The notes under the pieces: model-generated | What the model saw: only the letters and a program-made list of their open reading frames with translations | The model's database searches: none | Told to the model about the DNA's origin: nothing | NCBI GenBank assembly: GCA_964612855.1 | Contig: CAZTDR010000064.1 | Span: 1 to 13,482 of the forward strand | Direction: 5' to 3' | Length of the DNA stretch: 13,482 bases | Source: DATIJJ01 sp964612855 | Lineage (GTDB): Bacteria; Pseudomonadota; Gammaproteobacteria; DSM-16500 | Shown: piece by piece, positions 7,806 through 13,482 of the stretch | Layout: every line of letters starts with the position of its first letter | Numbering within the stretch: the first letter of the stretch is position 1 | Translations under genes and position numbers: made by a program

Positions 7806-7910
7806 AACGTAGGGTGGATTAGGCGCTTTTTGCCGTAATCCACCAATTCAATCTAAAGCATGTTTATATTTGGTGGATTACGGCAAAAAGCGCCTAATCC
7901 ACCCTACGTT
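7806..7910. repeat. REPIN-like perfect inverted repeat of two REP-like units
   Basis: The left arm (7806-7846) and right arm (7870-7910) are exact reverse complements over 41 bp and are separated by 23 bp. Each arm is itself a REP-like unit: GGTGGATTA with TAATCCACC, and inner GGC with GCC around loop AAAAAGC. The whole can form one long hairpin or cruciform. Known REPINs (paired inverted REPs mobilised by RAYT transposases) have this layout, so this is a likely relative. It lies between the divergent cysZ-like and yhbY genes. Confidence 0.85.
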
Positions 7911-7924
7911 CGAAGATAAAGGGT

Positions 7925-7977
7925 GTAGTGGCATGGCGTGCCATGCTCGGGGCATTGCTAAAAATTTCGTCCCCTAC
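7925..7977. repeat. Second palindromic repeat family, longer copy
   Basis: GTAGTGGCATGGCGTGCCA (7925-7943) contains the palindrome TGGCATGGCGTGCCA-like core and is followed by GGGGCAT. The unit closes with CCCCTAC (7971-7977), which mirrors the GTAG-type start. It shares its core with 96-117. Together with the REPIN-like pair it fills most of the 333-bp gap at 7726-8058; beyond these and the yhbY promoter I see no gene in that gap. Confidence 0.55.
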
Positions 7978-7992
7978 TGAGGCGAACGTAAT

Positions 7993-8019
7993 TTGTGTTC
8001 AAGACATTAACATTATAAT
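7993..8019 (+). promoter_or_regulatory. Candidate promoter for yhbY
   Basis: A perfect -10 hexamer TATAAT lies at 8014-8019. The best -35 is TTGTGT at 7993-7998 with a short 15-bp spacer, which is weak. The leader to the ATG at 8059 would be about 33 nt and contains CGGA (8046-8049) as a modest ribosome-binding site. Confidence 0.4.
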
Positions 8020-8058
8020 CAGTTAAAATCCCCAGCCTAACAAAACGGAATCTTACTT

Positions 8059-8328
8059 ATGTCACTTACCCCAAAAGAAAAACAACATTTAAAAGCCCGT
8101 GCTCATAAACTCAAACCCATCGTTGCTATTGGTCATCAAGGTTTAACCGAAGCTGTAAAAAAAGAAACAGACCGTGCGCTTGACGATCATGAGCTGATTA
8201 AAATACGTATCCAAACTGAAGATCGTGAACAGCGTCACGCTTTCTACAAGGAATTATGTGAAGCATTATCGGGAAATGAGGTTCAGTTGATTGGAAAGAT
8301 TGGTATTATCTATCGTAAAAAGGCATAG
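8059..8328 (+). CDS. yhbY: YhbY-family RNA-binding protein (CRM domain)
   Basis: The protein is 89 aa, a single CRS1-YhbY (CRM) domain that in bacteria associates with pre-50S ribosomal subunits. It opens with LTPKEKQHLKARAHKLKP (3-20). The RNA-binding loop, usually GNKG-like, reads GHQG at 25-28 and is followed by LTEAV. HELIKIRI (44-51) and IGKIGIIYRK (78-87) are typical of the family. In E. coli yhbY sits beside rlmE/ftsH. Here it stands alone, between a repeat-filled gap and a convergent hypothetical gene 50 bp away. A TATAAT box and a weak CGGA ribosome-binding site precede it. Confidence 0.92.
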   Translation: MSLTPKEKQHLKARAHKLKPIVAIGHQGLTEAVKKETDRALDDHELIKIRIQTEDREQRHAFYKELCEALSGNEVQLIGKIGIIYRKKA

Positions 8329-8378
8329 ATTTGTAGCGATCAACAGATCTTAAGTCTGACTTTGAATTTAATCTCTCT

Positions 8379-9782
8379 TCATGCTTTCCTCTTTGAAGCG
8401 ACTTGGCTCAAACGAACTTCCTGCGTTGTCTCAGGCATTTCTTTTATAGGAGGGAATGCTGCTGCGCGCAATTGCTTAAGCGGAACAGAGGGTGGTAATT
8501 GAAGATTAATAGGCTGATTGCGGCGCTTAGGATGAGAATCAACTTTGTCTGGCGTTTTTAGCGTAGAAAATAAACCCATCTGAGGCGGTGTGCTGGCTAG
8601 GGGTCTTATAGGCATGTCCACGGAGGATTGCTTGCTATTTGGTGGAATAGGAGAAGGGGCTCGCTCTAAAAATGTAGGAGAGGTTGTCTCCGTATTGATC
8701 GGCGAGGCTTGTTTGGATTGCGGTGAAATGTGCATGGGCACTCCCTCGCTCTCATTGCTGGACACACTGCTTGATGTTGATCGTGCCGATAAGGGTGTTT
8801 GATCGTCAATCGGATGAAGTTCGAGTAGCTTCGCCGTAGACAACGTAGCTTCCAATAAATTAGGGTCTGGCGCGGGACCTGTTCTTGTTGGTAATGGCGG
8901 TATGATTCTAATAATTGATTTGAGCTTCTTCAAGCGGCTGTCTGTAGGCTTTTTTACGGGTGCCTTATCTTCTTGTTCATTAATAAGACTCAGCTCAACC
9001 AAATTATTGGTGTTGTTTAAGAAGCTATTTTTTTTCAAAAGAGAAGGCGATGTTTCTTCGTAGTCCGAATTTGTTTGAGATATTGAGCTAGAAAAACGTC
9101 TCATACTTGGATAAGGAGCTATTACCGGAGATACAAAGGACATGGCATGTTGGTGTGCAAGGGTCTGTTCTTTATTAAATAATTCAAGATGCTTATGAAG
9201 TAACGCAGGAAAAATGGCTTCATCGCCAAAAAGACAGGTAGTCACCGTTGCTTTAAAAATAAATTCTAACTTTCCAACAGGCACGGTTGCTAAAGGCTTA
9301 ATTTGTGTTGTTGATGTGTTTTTTAAAAGAATATCACGAATCGGTTTATCATAAAAAACATCGATTATCGAGCCAACTAAGGCGCCTATTCCTCTCCCAA
9401 TCATGGTTGAAAGGATAGTGATGCCGCACGCTTTGGCAATTGCAGCGGTGGAAATAGCATAAATGGGAGCAACACCAGGAATGGGTAAAACAAGGGCGCC
9501 AATAAACCCTAGAATGTAAAGAGTAGTTGCAATGATACCGCCTATTCGCCCTAAACCTGAGGTGAACGGAGTTGTTCTTGCTTTGATATCGGCTTTATCG
9601 TTAGTTAGTACATGGACAGGATTACTTCTTACAGCATAGGGCGTTCCTTTAAAACGATGATAAAGAAAAACCACGCTACCTTTGATAAAATCTACCGCAT
9701 TGCTCAGTGGAGCTAATACACTACCCCACAGAACTTGACCGAAATTGCTCAGATCTTTTCTCCAGGTTACCCATGCCGCCAT
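8379..9782 (-). CDS. Effector-like hypothetical protein with Gly-rich hydrophobic core (paralog A)
   Basis: I do not recognise this 467-aa protein. It is a paralog of the protein encoded at 12239-13348. The shared core (72-143) contains PFTSGLGRIGG, ILGFIGALVLPIPGVAP (90-106), KACGIT (117-122) and a glycine-zipper-like GRGIGALVGSIID (129-141). It forms two long hydrophobic segments (about 81-101 and 103-140) that could be a membrane hairpin. No signal peptide is seen. After about 210 the chain is polar and rich in Ser, Thr, Pro and Asn, probably disordered, ending in acidic PETTQEVR and basic SKRKA. This layout is common in Dot/Icm effectors, but that is inference. Its promoter carries a PmrA-like box (9835-9851) and an ACGAGGAA ribosome-binding site (from about 9792) precedes the ATG. 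It is divergent from thiE and convergent with yhbY. Confidence 0.75.
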   Translation of the reverse strand: MAAWVTWRKDLSNFGQVLWGSVLAPLSNAVDFIKGSVVFLYHRFKGTPYAVRSNPVHVLTNDKADIKARTTPFTSGLGRIGGIIATTLYILGFIGALVLPIPGVAPIYAISTAAIAKACGITILSTMIGRGIGALVGSIIDVFYDKPIRDILLKNTSTTQIKPLATVPVGKLEFIFKATVTTCLFGDEAIFPALLHKHLELFNKEQTLAHQHAMSFVSPVIAPYPSMRRFSSSISQTNSDYEETSPSLLKKNSFLNNTNNLVELSLINEQEDKAPVKKPTDSRLKKLKSIIRIIPPLPTRTGPAPDPNLLEATLSTAKLLELHPIDDQTPLSARSTSSSVSSNESEGVPMHISPQSKQASPINTETTSPTFLERAPSPIPPNSKQSSVDMPIRPLASTPPQMGLFSTLKTPDKVDSHPKRRNQPINLQLPPSVPLKQLRAAAFPPIKEMPETTQEVRLSQVASKRKA

Positions 9783-9818
9783 TTAACAAATTCCTCGTCT
9801 AATAATAATTCATATGTA

Positions 9819-9851
9819 AGGATAACGTATGAATCTTAAATCTCTCTTAAG
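9819..9851 (-). promoter_or_regulatory. PmrA-like box and -10 element upstream of paralog A
   Basis: Read on the minus strand: CTTAAG (9846-9851), five bases AGAGA, TTTAAG (9835-9840), ten bases, then TATCCT (9819-9824) as a -10. The leader to the ATG at 9782 is about 30 nt. The direct repeat with 11-bp period matches the CTTAAK-N5-CTTAAK pattern of PmrA/BasR sites in 11 of 12 positions. The promoter of paralog B at 13383-13415 has the same spacing. The box also lies in the thiE upstream region, with TATAGT at 9863-9868 on the plus strand. Confidence 0.55.
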
Positions 9852-9905
9852 GTGAATAAAATTATAGTGCATTTTTTAACCAAAACCAGCTAAAATAAGA
9901 TCATT

Positions 9906-10547
9906 ATGAACAATCAACAACTTAAGTTATGTTTAGTAACCCATTTTGACGCTTCTGAACAGTCTTTCACTGCCTATACACACTTCCTACAACAAGCGAT
10001 AGCAGGTGGAGTAACGATGGTTCAATTGCGAATAAAACGTCAGTTAACGTCAGAGATTACCCAATTTGCTCGACAAATAAAAGCTATTTTAGCCTTAAGG
10101 AATATTCCTTTAATTATTAATGACTATGTTATGCTGGCTGAGGAGGTTCAGGCTGAGGGCGTGCACTTAGGGCAGTCGGATATGCCTCCCTTGACAGCCC
10201 GAGAAAAATTAGGTCCTGAAAAAATGATTGGCTGGTCTATTGAGACGTTTGAGCAGCTGTTAGTGGCGAATGAGTTATCGTGTATTGACTATGTGGCAGC
10301 CAGTGCTGTTTTTAAAAGCCAAACCAAAACAGATTGCAAAACGCTCTGGGGACTTGAAGGTTTGAAACAAATCGTTAAACTTTCTCGTCATCCAGTGGTT
10401 GCGATCGGCGGTATTAATCATCTTAATGCAGGTCAGGTGATGGCATGCGGGGTTTCAGGTATCGCTGTAGTAAGTGCTATTCATGATGCGGCCGATCCCA
10501 AGCTCGCCGCGCAACAATTACGACAATCCTTGGAAGGAAAAGTTTAA
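9906..10547 (+). CDS. thiE: Thiamine-phosphate synthase
   Basis: ThiE joins HMP pyrophosphate and hydroxyethylthiazole phosphate to give thiamine phosphate. The protein is 213 aa, normal for the family, with a TIM-barrel pattern: MVQLRIK (38-44), LIINDYVMLAEEV (69-81), GVHLGQSDM (85-93), IGWSIET (108-114) and VVAIGGIN (164-171). The diphosphate-binding stretch, usually GPIFPT-x-TK-x-D, reads SAVFKSQTKTD (133-143): the PT pair is replaced but T-K-x-D is kept. It is the first gene of a tight operon with thiM (TAATG overlap at 10545-10549) and thiD. Its ribosome-binding site is weak, and I find no TPP riboswitch in the 123-bp leader gap. The gap is shared with the divergent paralog A gene. Confidence 0.93.
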   Translation: MNNQQLKLCLVTHFDASEQSFTAYTHFLQQAIAGGVTMVQLRIKRQLTSEITQFARQIKAILALRNIPLIINDYVMLAEEVQAEGVHLGQSDMPPLTAREKLGPEKMIGWSIETFEQLLVANELSCIDYVAASAVFKSQTKTDCKTLWGLEGLKQIVKLSRHPVVAIGGINHLNAGQVMACGVSGIAVVSAIHDAADPKLAAQQLRQSLEGKV

Positions 10548-11329
10548 TGTTTGTCACTATTCAATCGCTCTTATCCACTATAAAAGAAAAAAAACCCCTT
10601 ATTTTAAATATTACCAATGATGTCACCATGGATTTTATTGCCAATGGCTTATTGAGCATGGGTGCATCGCCAATCATGAGCCAAGCAGAACAGGAAATGG
10701 CGGACTTGATTCAACTAGCCGATGCGGTTGTCATTAATCCTGGCACCTTGGATGAAAGATTTGTGCGCTTAAGTCATGTGGCCGCGAAGATGGCGAATCA
10801 ATTAGATAAGCCTATTATTTTTGATCCAGTGGGAGCAGGCGCGAGCCGTTATCGCAGAGAAACCTGTATGCAATTAGTGAAACAATACAAGATAGCGATT
10901 ATTCGCGGAAATAGCAGCGAAATTTTAGCCTTATCGGATCAGAAAATAGTAAGCAAAGGAGTCGATACAACGACCGATAGTCTGGCTGTGATCACATCGG
11001 CTCGCGACATTGCACGTGATTTTTCTACGACAATTTTGATGAGCGGTGTAACGGACGTTGTGCTGGAAGGTGATCGCGTACAAACGTCCCAACGTGGTTC
11101 AGCCTGGATGCCGCAACTCACGGGTTCGGGTTGTTTATTATCCGCAGTCGTCGCTGCGTTTCATGCGGTGGAAAAAGATTCTTTTAGAGCAGCGATGGCA
11201 GCAGCAATATTTTATGGCGTGTGTGGTGAAATGGCGGCCGTGCAGACGAAAGGTCCTGGTACGTTTAAAGTGAAATTTTTAGATGCGTTGCACGCTCTCC
11301 CGGAGAAACACTGGTATGACACAAAATAA
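10547..11329 (+). CDS. thiM: Hydroxyethylthiazole kinase
   Basis: ThiM phosphorylates 4-methyl-5-(2-hydroxyethyl)thiazole, a salvage step that supplies one substrate of ThiE. The protein is 260 aa, the usual size. It starts with a typical LILNITNDVTMDFIANGLLSMGASPIMS stretch (18-45), then ADAVVINPGTL (58-68), DPVGAGASRYR (93-103), IRGNSSEI (119-126) and the catalytic TGSGCLLSA (192-200) with C196 in the anion hole. The thiE stop and this ATG share bases (TAATG), and GGAAGG (10532-10537) is a good ribosome-binding site. The 3' end overlaps the likely thiD start by 14 bp. Presence of thiM without thiG, thiC or thiS here points to salvage rather than full synthesis. Confidence 0.95.
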   Translation: MFVTIQSLLSTIKEKKPLILNITNDVTMDFIANGLLSMGASPIMSQAEQEMADLIQLADAVVINPGTLDERFVRLSHVAAKMANQLDKPIIFDPVGAGASRYRRETCMQLVKQYKIAIIRGNSSEILALSDQKIVSKGVDTTTDSLAVITSARDIARDFSTTILMSGVTDVVLEGDRVQTSQRGSAWMPQLTGSGCLLSAVVAAFHAVEKDSFRAAMAAAIFYGVCGEMAAVQTKGPGTFKVKFLDALHALPEKHWYDTK

Positions 11330-12140
11330 AGTAGCCACTGTCGTTACGATTGCAGGGTCAGACTCCTCTGGCGGCGCAGGCATTCAAGCGGACATTAAAA
11401 CGATTTCTGCATTAGGAGGTTATGCAGCTTCCATCATTACTGCATTAACAGCGCAAAATACCCAAGGCGTGCAAGGAATTTATTCCATTCCACACGAATT
11501 CGTAACTGAGCAGATAGATAGCGTTTTTAGCGATTTATTTGTGGGTGCAGTGAAAATAGGCATGTTGCACGATGAGGCAATTATCGCTGCAATTGTTTCC
11601 GGATTAAAAAAATATCAGCCGCCGCATGTTGTGCTAGATCCGGTGATGGTGGCTAAAAGTGGACATGAATTATTGCGTCCACAAACACTCACATTTTTGA
11701 AAGAAAATTTATTCCCTTGTGTTGCTTTGTTGACACCTAATATTTGTGAAGCGGAAAAATTATTGGCTAGAAAAATTCAAACAAGGGAAGAGCAAGCGCA
11801 ATCGGCTAGAGAGTTAGGTGAATTATTTTCCACCCATGTTTTGGTGAAAGGTGGGCATTTGCTAAGTGAAAAATCAGCAGATGTGCTGTACTTTTTCGCT
11901 GAAAAACGGTGTGTCTGGTTTGAAGCGGAACGCATTCAAACTAAGAATACCCATGGTACTGGATGTACGTTGTCTGCAGCGATTGCGACTAATTTAGCGA
12001 AAGGACATTCTTTGATCGAGGCGATTTCAGATGCAAAATCCTATCTTAATCAGGCTCTATTTTCCGCAAAATCGTTAGTGTTTGGTCACGGGTGTGGGCC
12101 GGTGAATCATAGTGTCCCCATAATGCCCATTTTGGTATAA
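11316..12140 (+). CDS. thiD: Hydroxymethylpyrimidine (phosphate) kinase
   Basis: ThiD phosphorylates HMP twice to give HMP-PP for ThiE. From ATG 11316 the protein is 274 aa, and MTQNKVATVVTIAGSDSSGG is the normal N-terminus. A longer frame from 11283 adds eleven unlikely residues. I prefer 11316 because GGAG (11302-11305) lies 10 nt upstream of it. Motifs: AGSDSSGGAGIQADIKT (13-29), AVKIGML (78-84), VLDPVMVAKSG (106-116), LLTPNICEAE (138-147), VKGGH (177-181) and the catalytic NTHGTGCTLSAAIA (211-224) with C217; GHGCGPVNH (257-265) closes the domain. It overlaps thiM by 14 bp and ends the operon before a strong hairpin at 12186-12217. The enzyme would also handle salvaged HMP. Confidence 0.95.
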   Translation: MTQNKVATVVTIAGSDSSGGAGIQADIKTISALGGYAASIITALTAQNTQGVQGIYSIPHEFVTEQIDSVFSDLFVGAVKIGMLHDEAIIAAIVSGLKKYQPPHVVLDPVMVAKSGHELLRPQTLTFLKENLFPCVALLTPNICEAEKLLARKIQTREEQAQSARELGELFSTHVLVKGGHLLSEKSADVLYFFAEKRCVWFEAERIQTKNTHGTGCTLSAAIATNLAKGHSLIEAISDAKSYLNQALFSAKSLVFGHGCGPVNHSVPIMPILV

Positions 12141-12185
12141 ACACTTTAGTAGAGAAGAACTTCTCTATCCTAAAAGCCATGTTCT

Positions 12186-12230
12186 ATACCCATTGCATTT
12201 TGAGGTGCAATGGGTATGTTGTTGTTTTAA
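12186..12230 (+). terminator. Hairpin terminator after thiD
   Basis: ATACCCATTGCA (12186-12197) and TGCAATGGGTAT (12206-12217) form a perfect 12-bp stem with an 8-nt loop, followed by the T-rich GTTGTTGTTTT. It lies 46 bp after the thiD stop and 21 bp from the end of the convergent paralog B gene, and could serve both. A smaller palindrome, AGAGAAGAACTTCTCT, lies at 12151-12166. The tail is T-rich rather than a pure T-run. Confidence 0.7.
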
Positions 12231-12238
12231 GATATTTT

Positions 12239-13348
12239 TCACCAGGGCTTTCTAGTCATTTCTTCTTTTTTGGGGGCATTAATTAGCAAGTCCTCCCATG
12301 AATCACTAGTAATATACTTGGGAGTACCCATTGGGCTATTTTGTAATGATGGCGAAACATTTTGTTGATCAACAGCTTGATTCAGTGGCATAAAGAAAAA
12401 TGAGCTTCGAGAACTGTTGTTATATTCCTCCAACGAATTATGAAGTCGGGCAGCCCCGTATTTTTCCTCATTAGCAGGATAGCTTTTTAGAGTTTCATCA
12501 TCCGTCATGTTATTTACTGTATGATCAAGAGATAGATCAGAATCATTAGGCGTGCTTGCCTCTGATAGTGGGCAATTGTCTTCTCGACTGCCAAGTTGAA
12601 GTTCACTCTGAAGTTGCTGGCTCACTAAACTATGGGCACTTTTGGCGCCATTATCTGAACTATCACTGTAACGGGAGCTAGTTGAGTTATTACGATCCTT
12701 CAGGTTGAGGTCTTCTTTACTTGAAGCGTCATTATGGATTTTTTTATTATTATCAATAAGGGGTAAAATCTCAATCTTGCGCTCATTCATTAATTGGACA
12801 AAGCCAGTTAGAGTTCTTGGATTGCTACCAAAAATCCCTATTGTTAATGTAGTTTTTATGACATGGCCCAAATTGGGTTTGGTCGCTTTATTATTGTTTG
12901 CATAGAGTTTTTTTCTATAGCCAAAAAAATCAATGACCGAACCTAATAAGGCACCTGCCGTTCTTCCGAAGAGGGTAACACCAAGCGTGATTCCACACGC
13001 CTTCAAAACAGCGCCCACAGAAAGTGCATAAAGAGGAGCAATACCAGGAAGAGGCACAGCCAGTGCACCAATAAACCCTAGAATAGCAAGACCCGTTAGA
13101 ATAAAGCCGCCCATTCGTGATAAGCCTATCGTGAAGGGGAATCTCTTAGCGGTCACCTCTTTGCCAGGATTTACAGAAAAAAGACTATCTGCATAATAAG
13201 GGAATTTTTTAGAATCACGCACTCCCTGAAACAGGGTTTTAAAATAATGCCATCCCCCCATCCCAAATTCATAAATGCTGGTGAGCGGCGCAAATAAGCT
13301 ATCTCGGATGAGTCGGAGAATCGTTCCCGCTCGGTTCAATGTTGCCAT
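12239..13348 (-). CDS. Effector-like hypothetical protein with Gly-rich hydrophobic core (paralog B)
   Basis: I do not recognise this 369-aa protein, but it is a clear paralog of the one at 8379-9782. Residues 71-142 align without gaps to 72-143 of paralog A with about 60% identity (45 of 72 by my count). The core includes PFTIGLSRMGG, ILGFIGALAVPLPGIAPLYA (89-108), KACGIT (116-121) and GRTAGALLGSVID (128-140). N-terminal APL (20-22) and a weaker match to about residue 190 are also shared. The tail from about 205 is polar, rich in Ser, Asn and Asp, and not alignable to A. The last residues, WEDLLINAPKKEEMTRKPW, carry acidic residues and hydrophobics as in some Dot/Icm signals. ACGAGGA sits 5 nt before the ATG. 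The promoter has a PmrA-like box. Secretion and function are inference. Confidence 0.75.
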   Translation of the reverse strand: MATLNRAGTILRLIRDSLFAPLTSIYEFGMGGWHYFKTLFQGVRDSKKFPYYADSLFSVNPGKEVTAKRFPFTIGLSRMGGFILTGLAILGFIGALAVPLPGIAPLYALSVGAVLKACGITLGVTLFGRTAGALLGSVIDFFGYRKKLYANNNKATKPNLGHVIKTTLTIGIFGSNPRTLTGFVQLMNERKIEILPLIDNNKKIHNDASSKEDLNLKDRNNSTSSRYSDSSDNGAKSAHSLVSQQLQSELQLGSREDNCPLSEASTPNDSDLSLDHTVNNMTDDETLKSYPANEEKYGAARLHNSLEEYNNSSRSSFFFMPLNQAVDQQNVSPSLQNSPMGTPKYITSDSWEDLLINAPKKEEMTRKPW

Positions 13349-13382
13349 ATTTTTCCTCGTTTAATCTAATTAGTATGGATTG

Positions 13383-13415
13383 ATTATAGGCGATTAAGCT
13401 TAAGTGTTTATTAAC
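13383..13415 (-). promoter_or_regulatory. PmrA-like box and -10 element upstream of paralog B
   Basis: Read on the minus strand: GTTAAT (13410-13415), five bases AAACA, CTTAAG (13399-13404), ten bases, then a perfect TATAAT (13383-13388). A third half-site, CTTAAT, follows CTTAAG directly inside the ten-base stretch. The box matches CTTAAK-N5-CTTAAK in 11 of 12 positions and replaces a -35 hexamer, as expected for an activator-dependent promoter. The leader to the ATG at 13348 is about 28 nt. Confidence 0.6.
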
Positions 13416-13443
13416 AATTCACTATTGGTGTGGTACCAAAAGG

Positions 13444-13482
13444 AAAATGTCCTCTCTATTACCAAAGCAAAAATGTCCCCTT
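13444..13482. other. Short direct repeat at window edge, possible mobile-element end
   Basis: AAAATGTCC occurs at 13444-13452 and again at 13470-13478, a 26-bp period, and the window stops just after. Repeated short motifs of this kind occur at the ends of some insertion sequences. No transposase is visible, so this is only a possibility. Confidence 0.25.

Noticed and set aside
7806..7910. CRISPR array
   Set aside because: Only two units in inverted, not direct, orientation with no regular spacers and no cas genes.
8349..8354. A further CTTAAG in the yhbY-paralog A gap
   Set aside because: No second half-site lies 11 bp away on either strand and it is between two convergent gene ends, so it is not a promoter box.
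8590..8802. 70-aa plus-strand open frame opposite the tail of paralog A
   Set aside because: The paralog A frame is open for 467 codons with its own ribosome-binding site and promoter. This frame is a shadow of its low-complexity tail.
9783..9905. TPP riboswitch before thiE
   Set aside because: Looked for CTGAGA and the following conserved segment on the plus strand; neither is present and the gap is short.
11283..11315. Upstream extension of thiD from ATG 11283
   Set aside because: The extra residues do not fit the family N-terminus, and the GGAG at 11302-11305 is placed for the ATG at 11316.

Overview
The window reads as chromosome from a fairly AT-rich gammaproteobacterium. I think a Legionellales-like (Legionella/Coxiella/Aquicella-type) bacterium is most likely. 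This rests on the housekeeping proteins, on a pair of unrecognised effector-like paralogs, and on promoter boxes in front of both paralogs that resemble the PmrA site of Legionella and Coxiella. The lineage is an inference; no rRNA or other marker is present.

Left half (about 1-8330): envelope polysaccharide precursor genes. A small ArnE-like membrane protein (minus strand) is followed on the plus strand by an undecaprenyl-phosphate hexose-1-phosphate transferase (WcaJ type), galE, galU, a large multi-spanning membrane protein that may be a GT-C glycosyltransferase, and ugd. Together they would make UDP-glucose, UDP-galactose and UDP-glucuronate, load the first sugar on the lipid carrier, and possibly add or flip sugars at the membrane. 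A convergent cysZ-like gene and a stand-alone yhbY follow. The gaps in this half carry REP-like hairpin repeats (core GGTGGATTA...TAATCCACC), twice as inverted pairs, one of them a perfect 41-bp inverted repeat. A second, palindromic repeat is also present.

Right half (about 8379-13482): a compact thiamine salvage operon, thiE-thiM-thiD, with overlapping ends and no visible TPP riboswitch. On each side lies a minus-strand paralog (467 and 369 aa). The two share a hydrophobic, glycine-rich core that is about 60% identical, and have divergent, polar, probably disordered C-terminal tails. I saw no REP-like repeats in this half.

The most interesting signal is in the promoters of the two paralogs. 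Each has a TTAA-type direct repeat (half-sites starting 11 bp apart), then exactly 10 bp, then a -10-like hexamer, then a short leader with the same ACGAGGA ribosome-binding context. This is the layout expected of PmrA-activated promoters. In Legionella and Coxiella, PmrA controls the Dot/Icm secretion system and effectors, so the two genes are good candidates for a co-regulated, possibly secreted family. Nothing in the sequence proves secretion.
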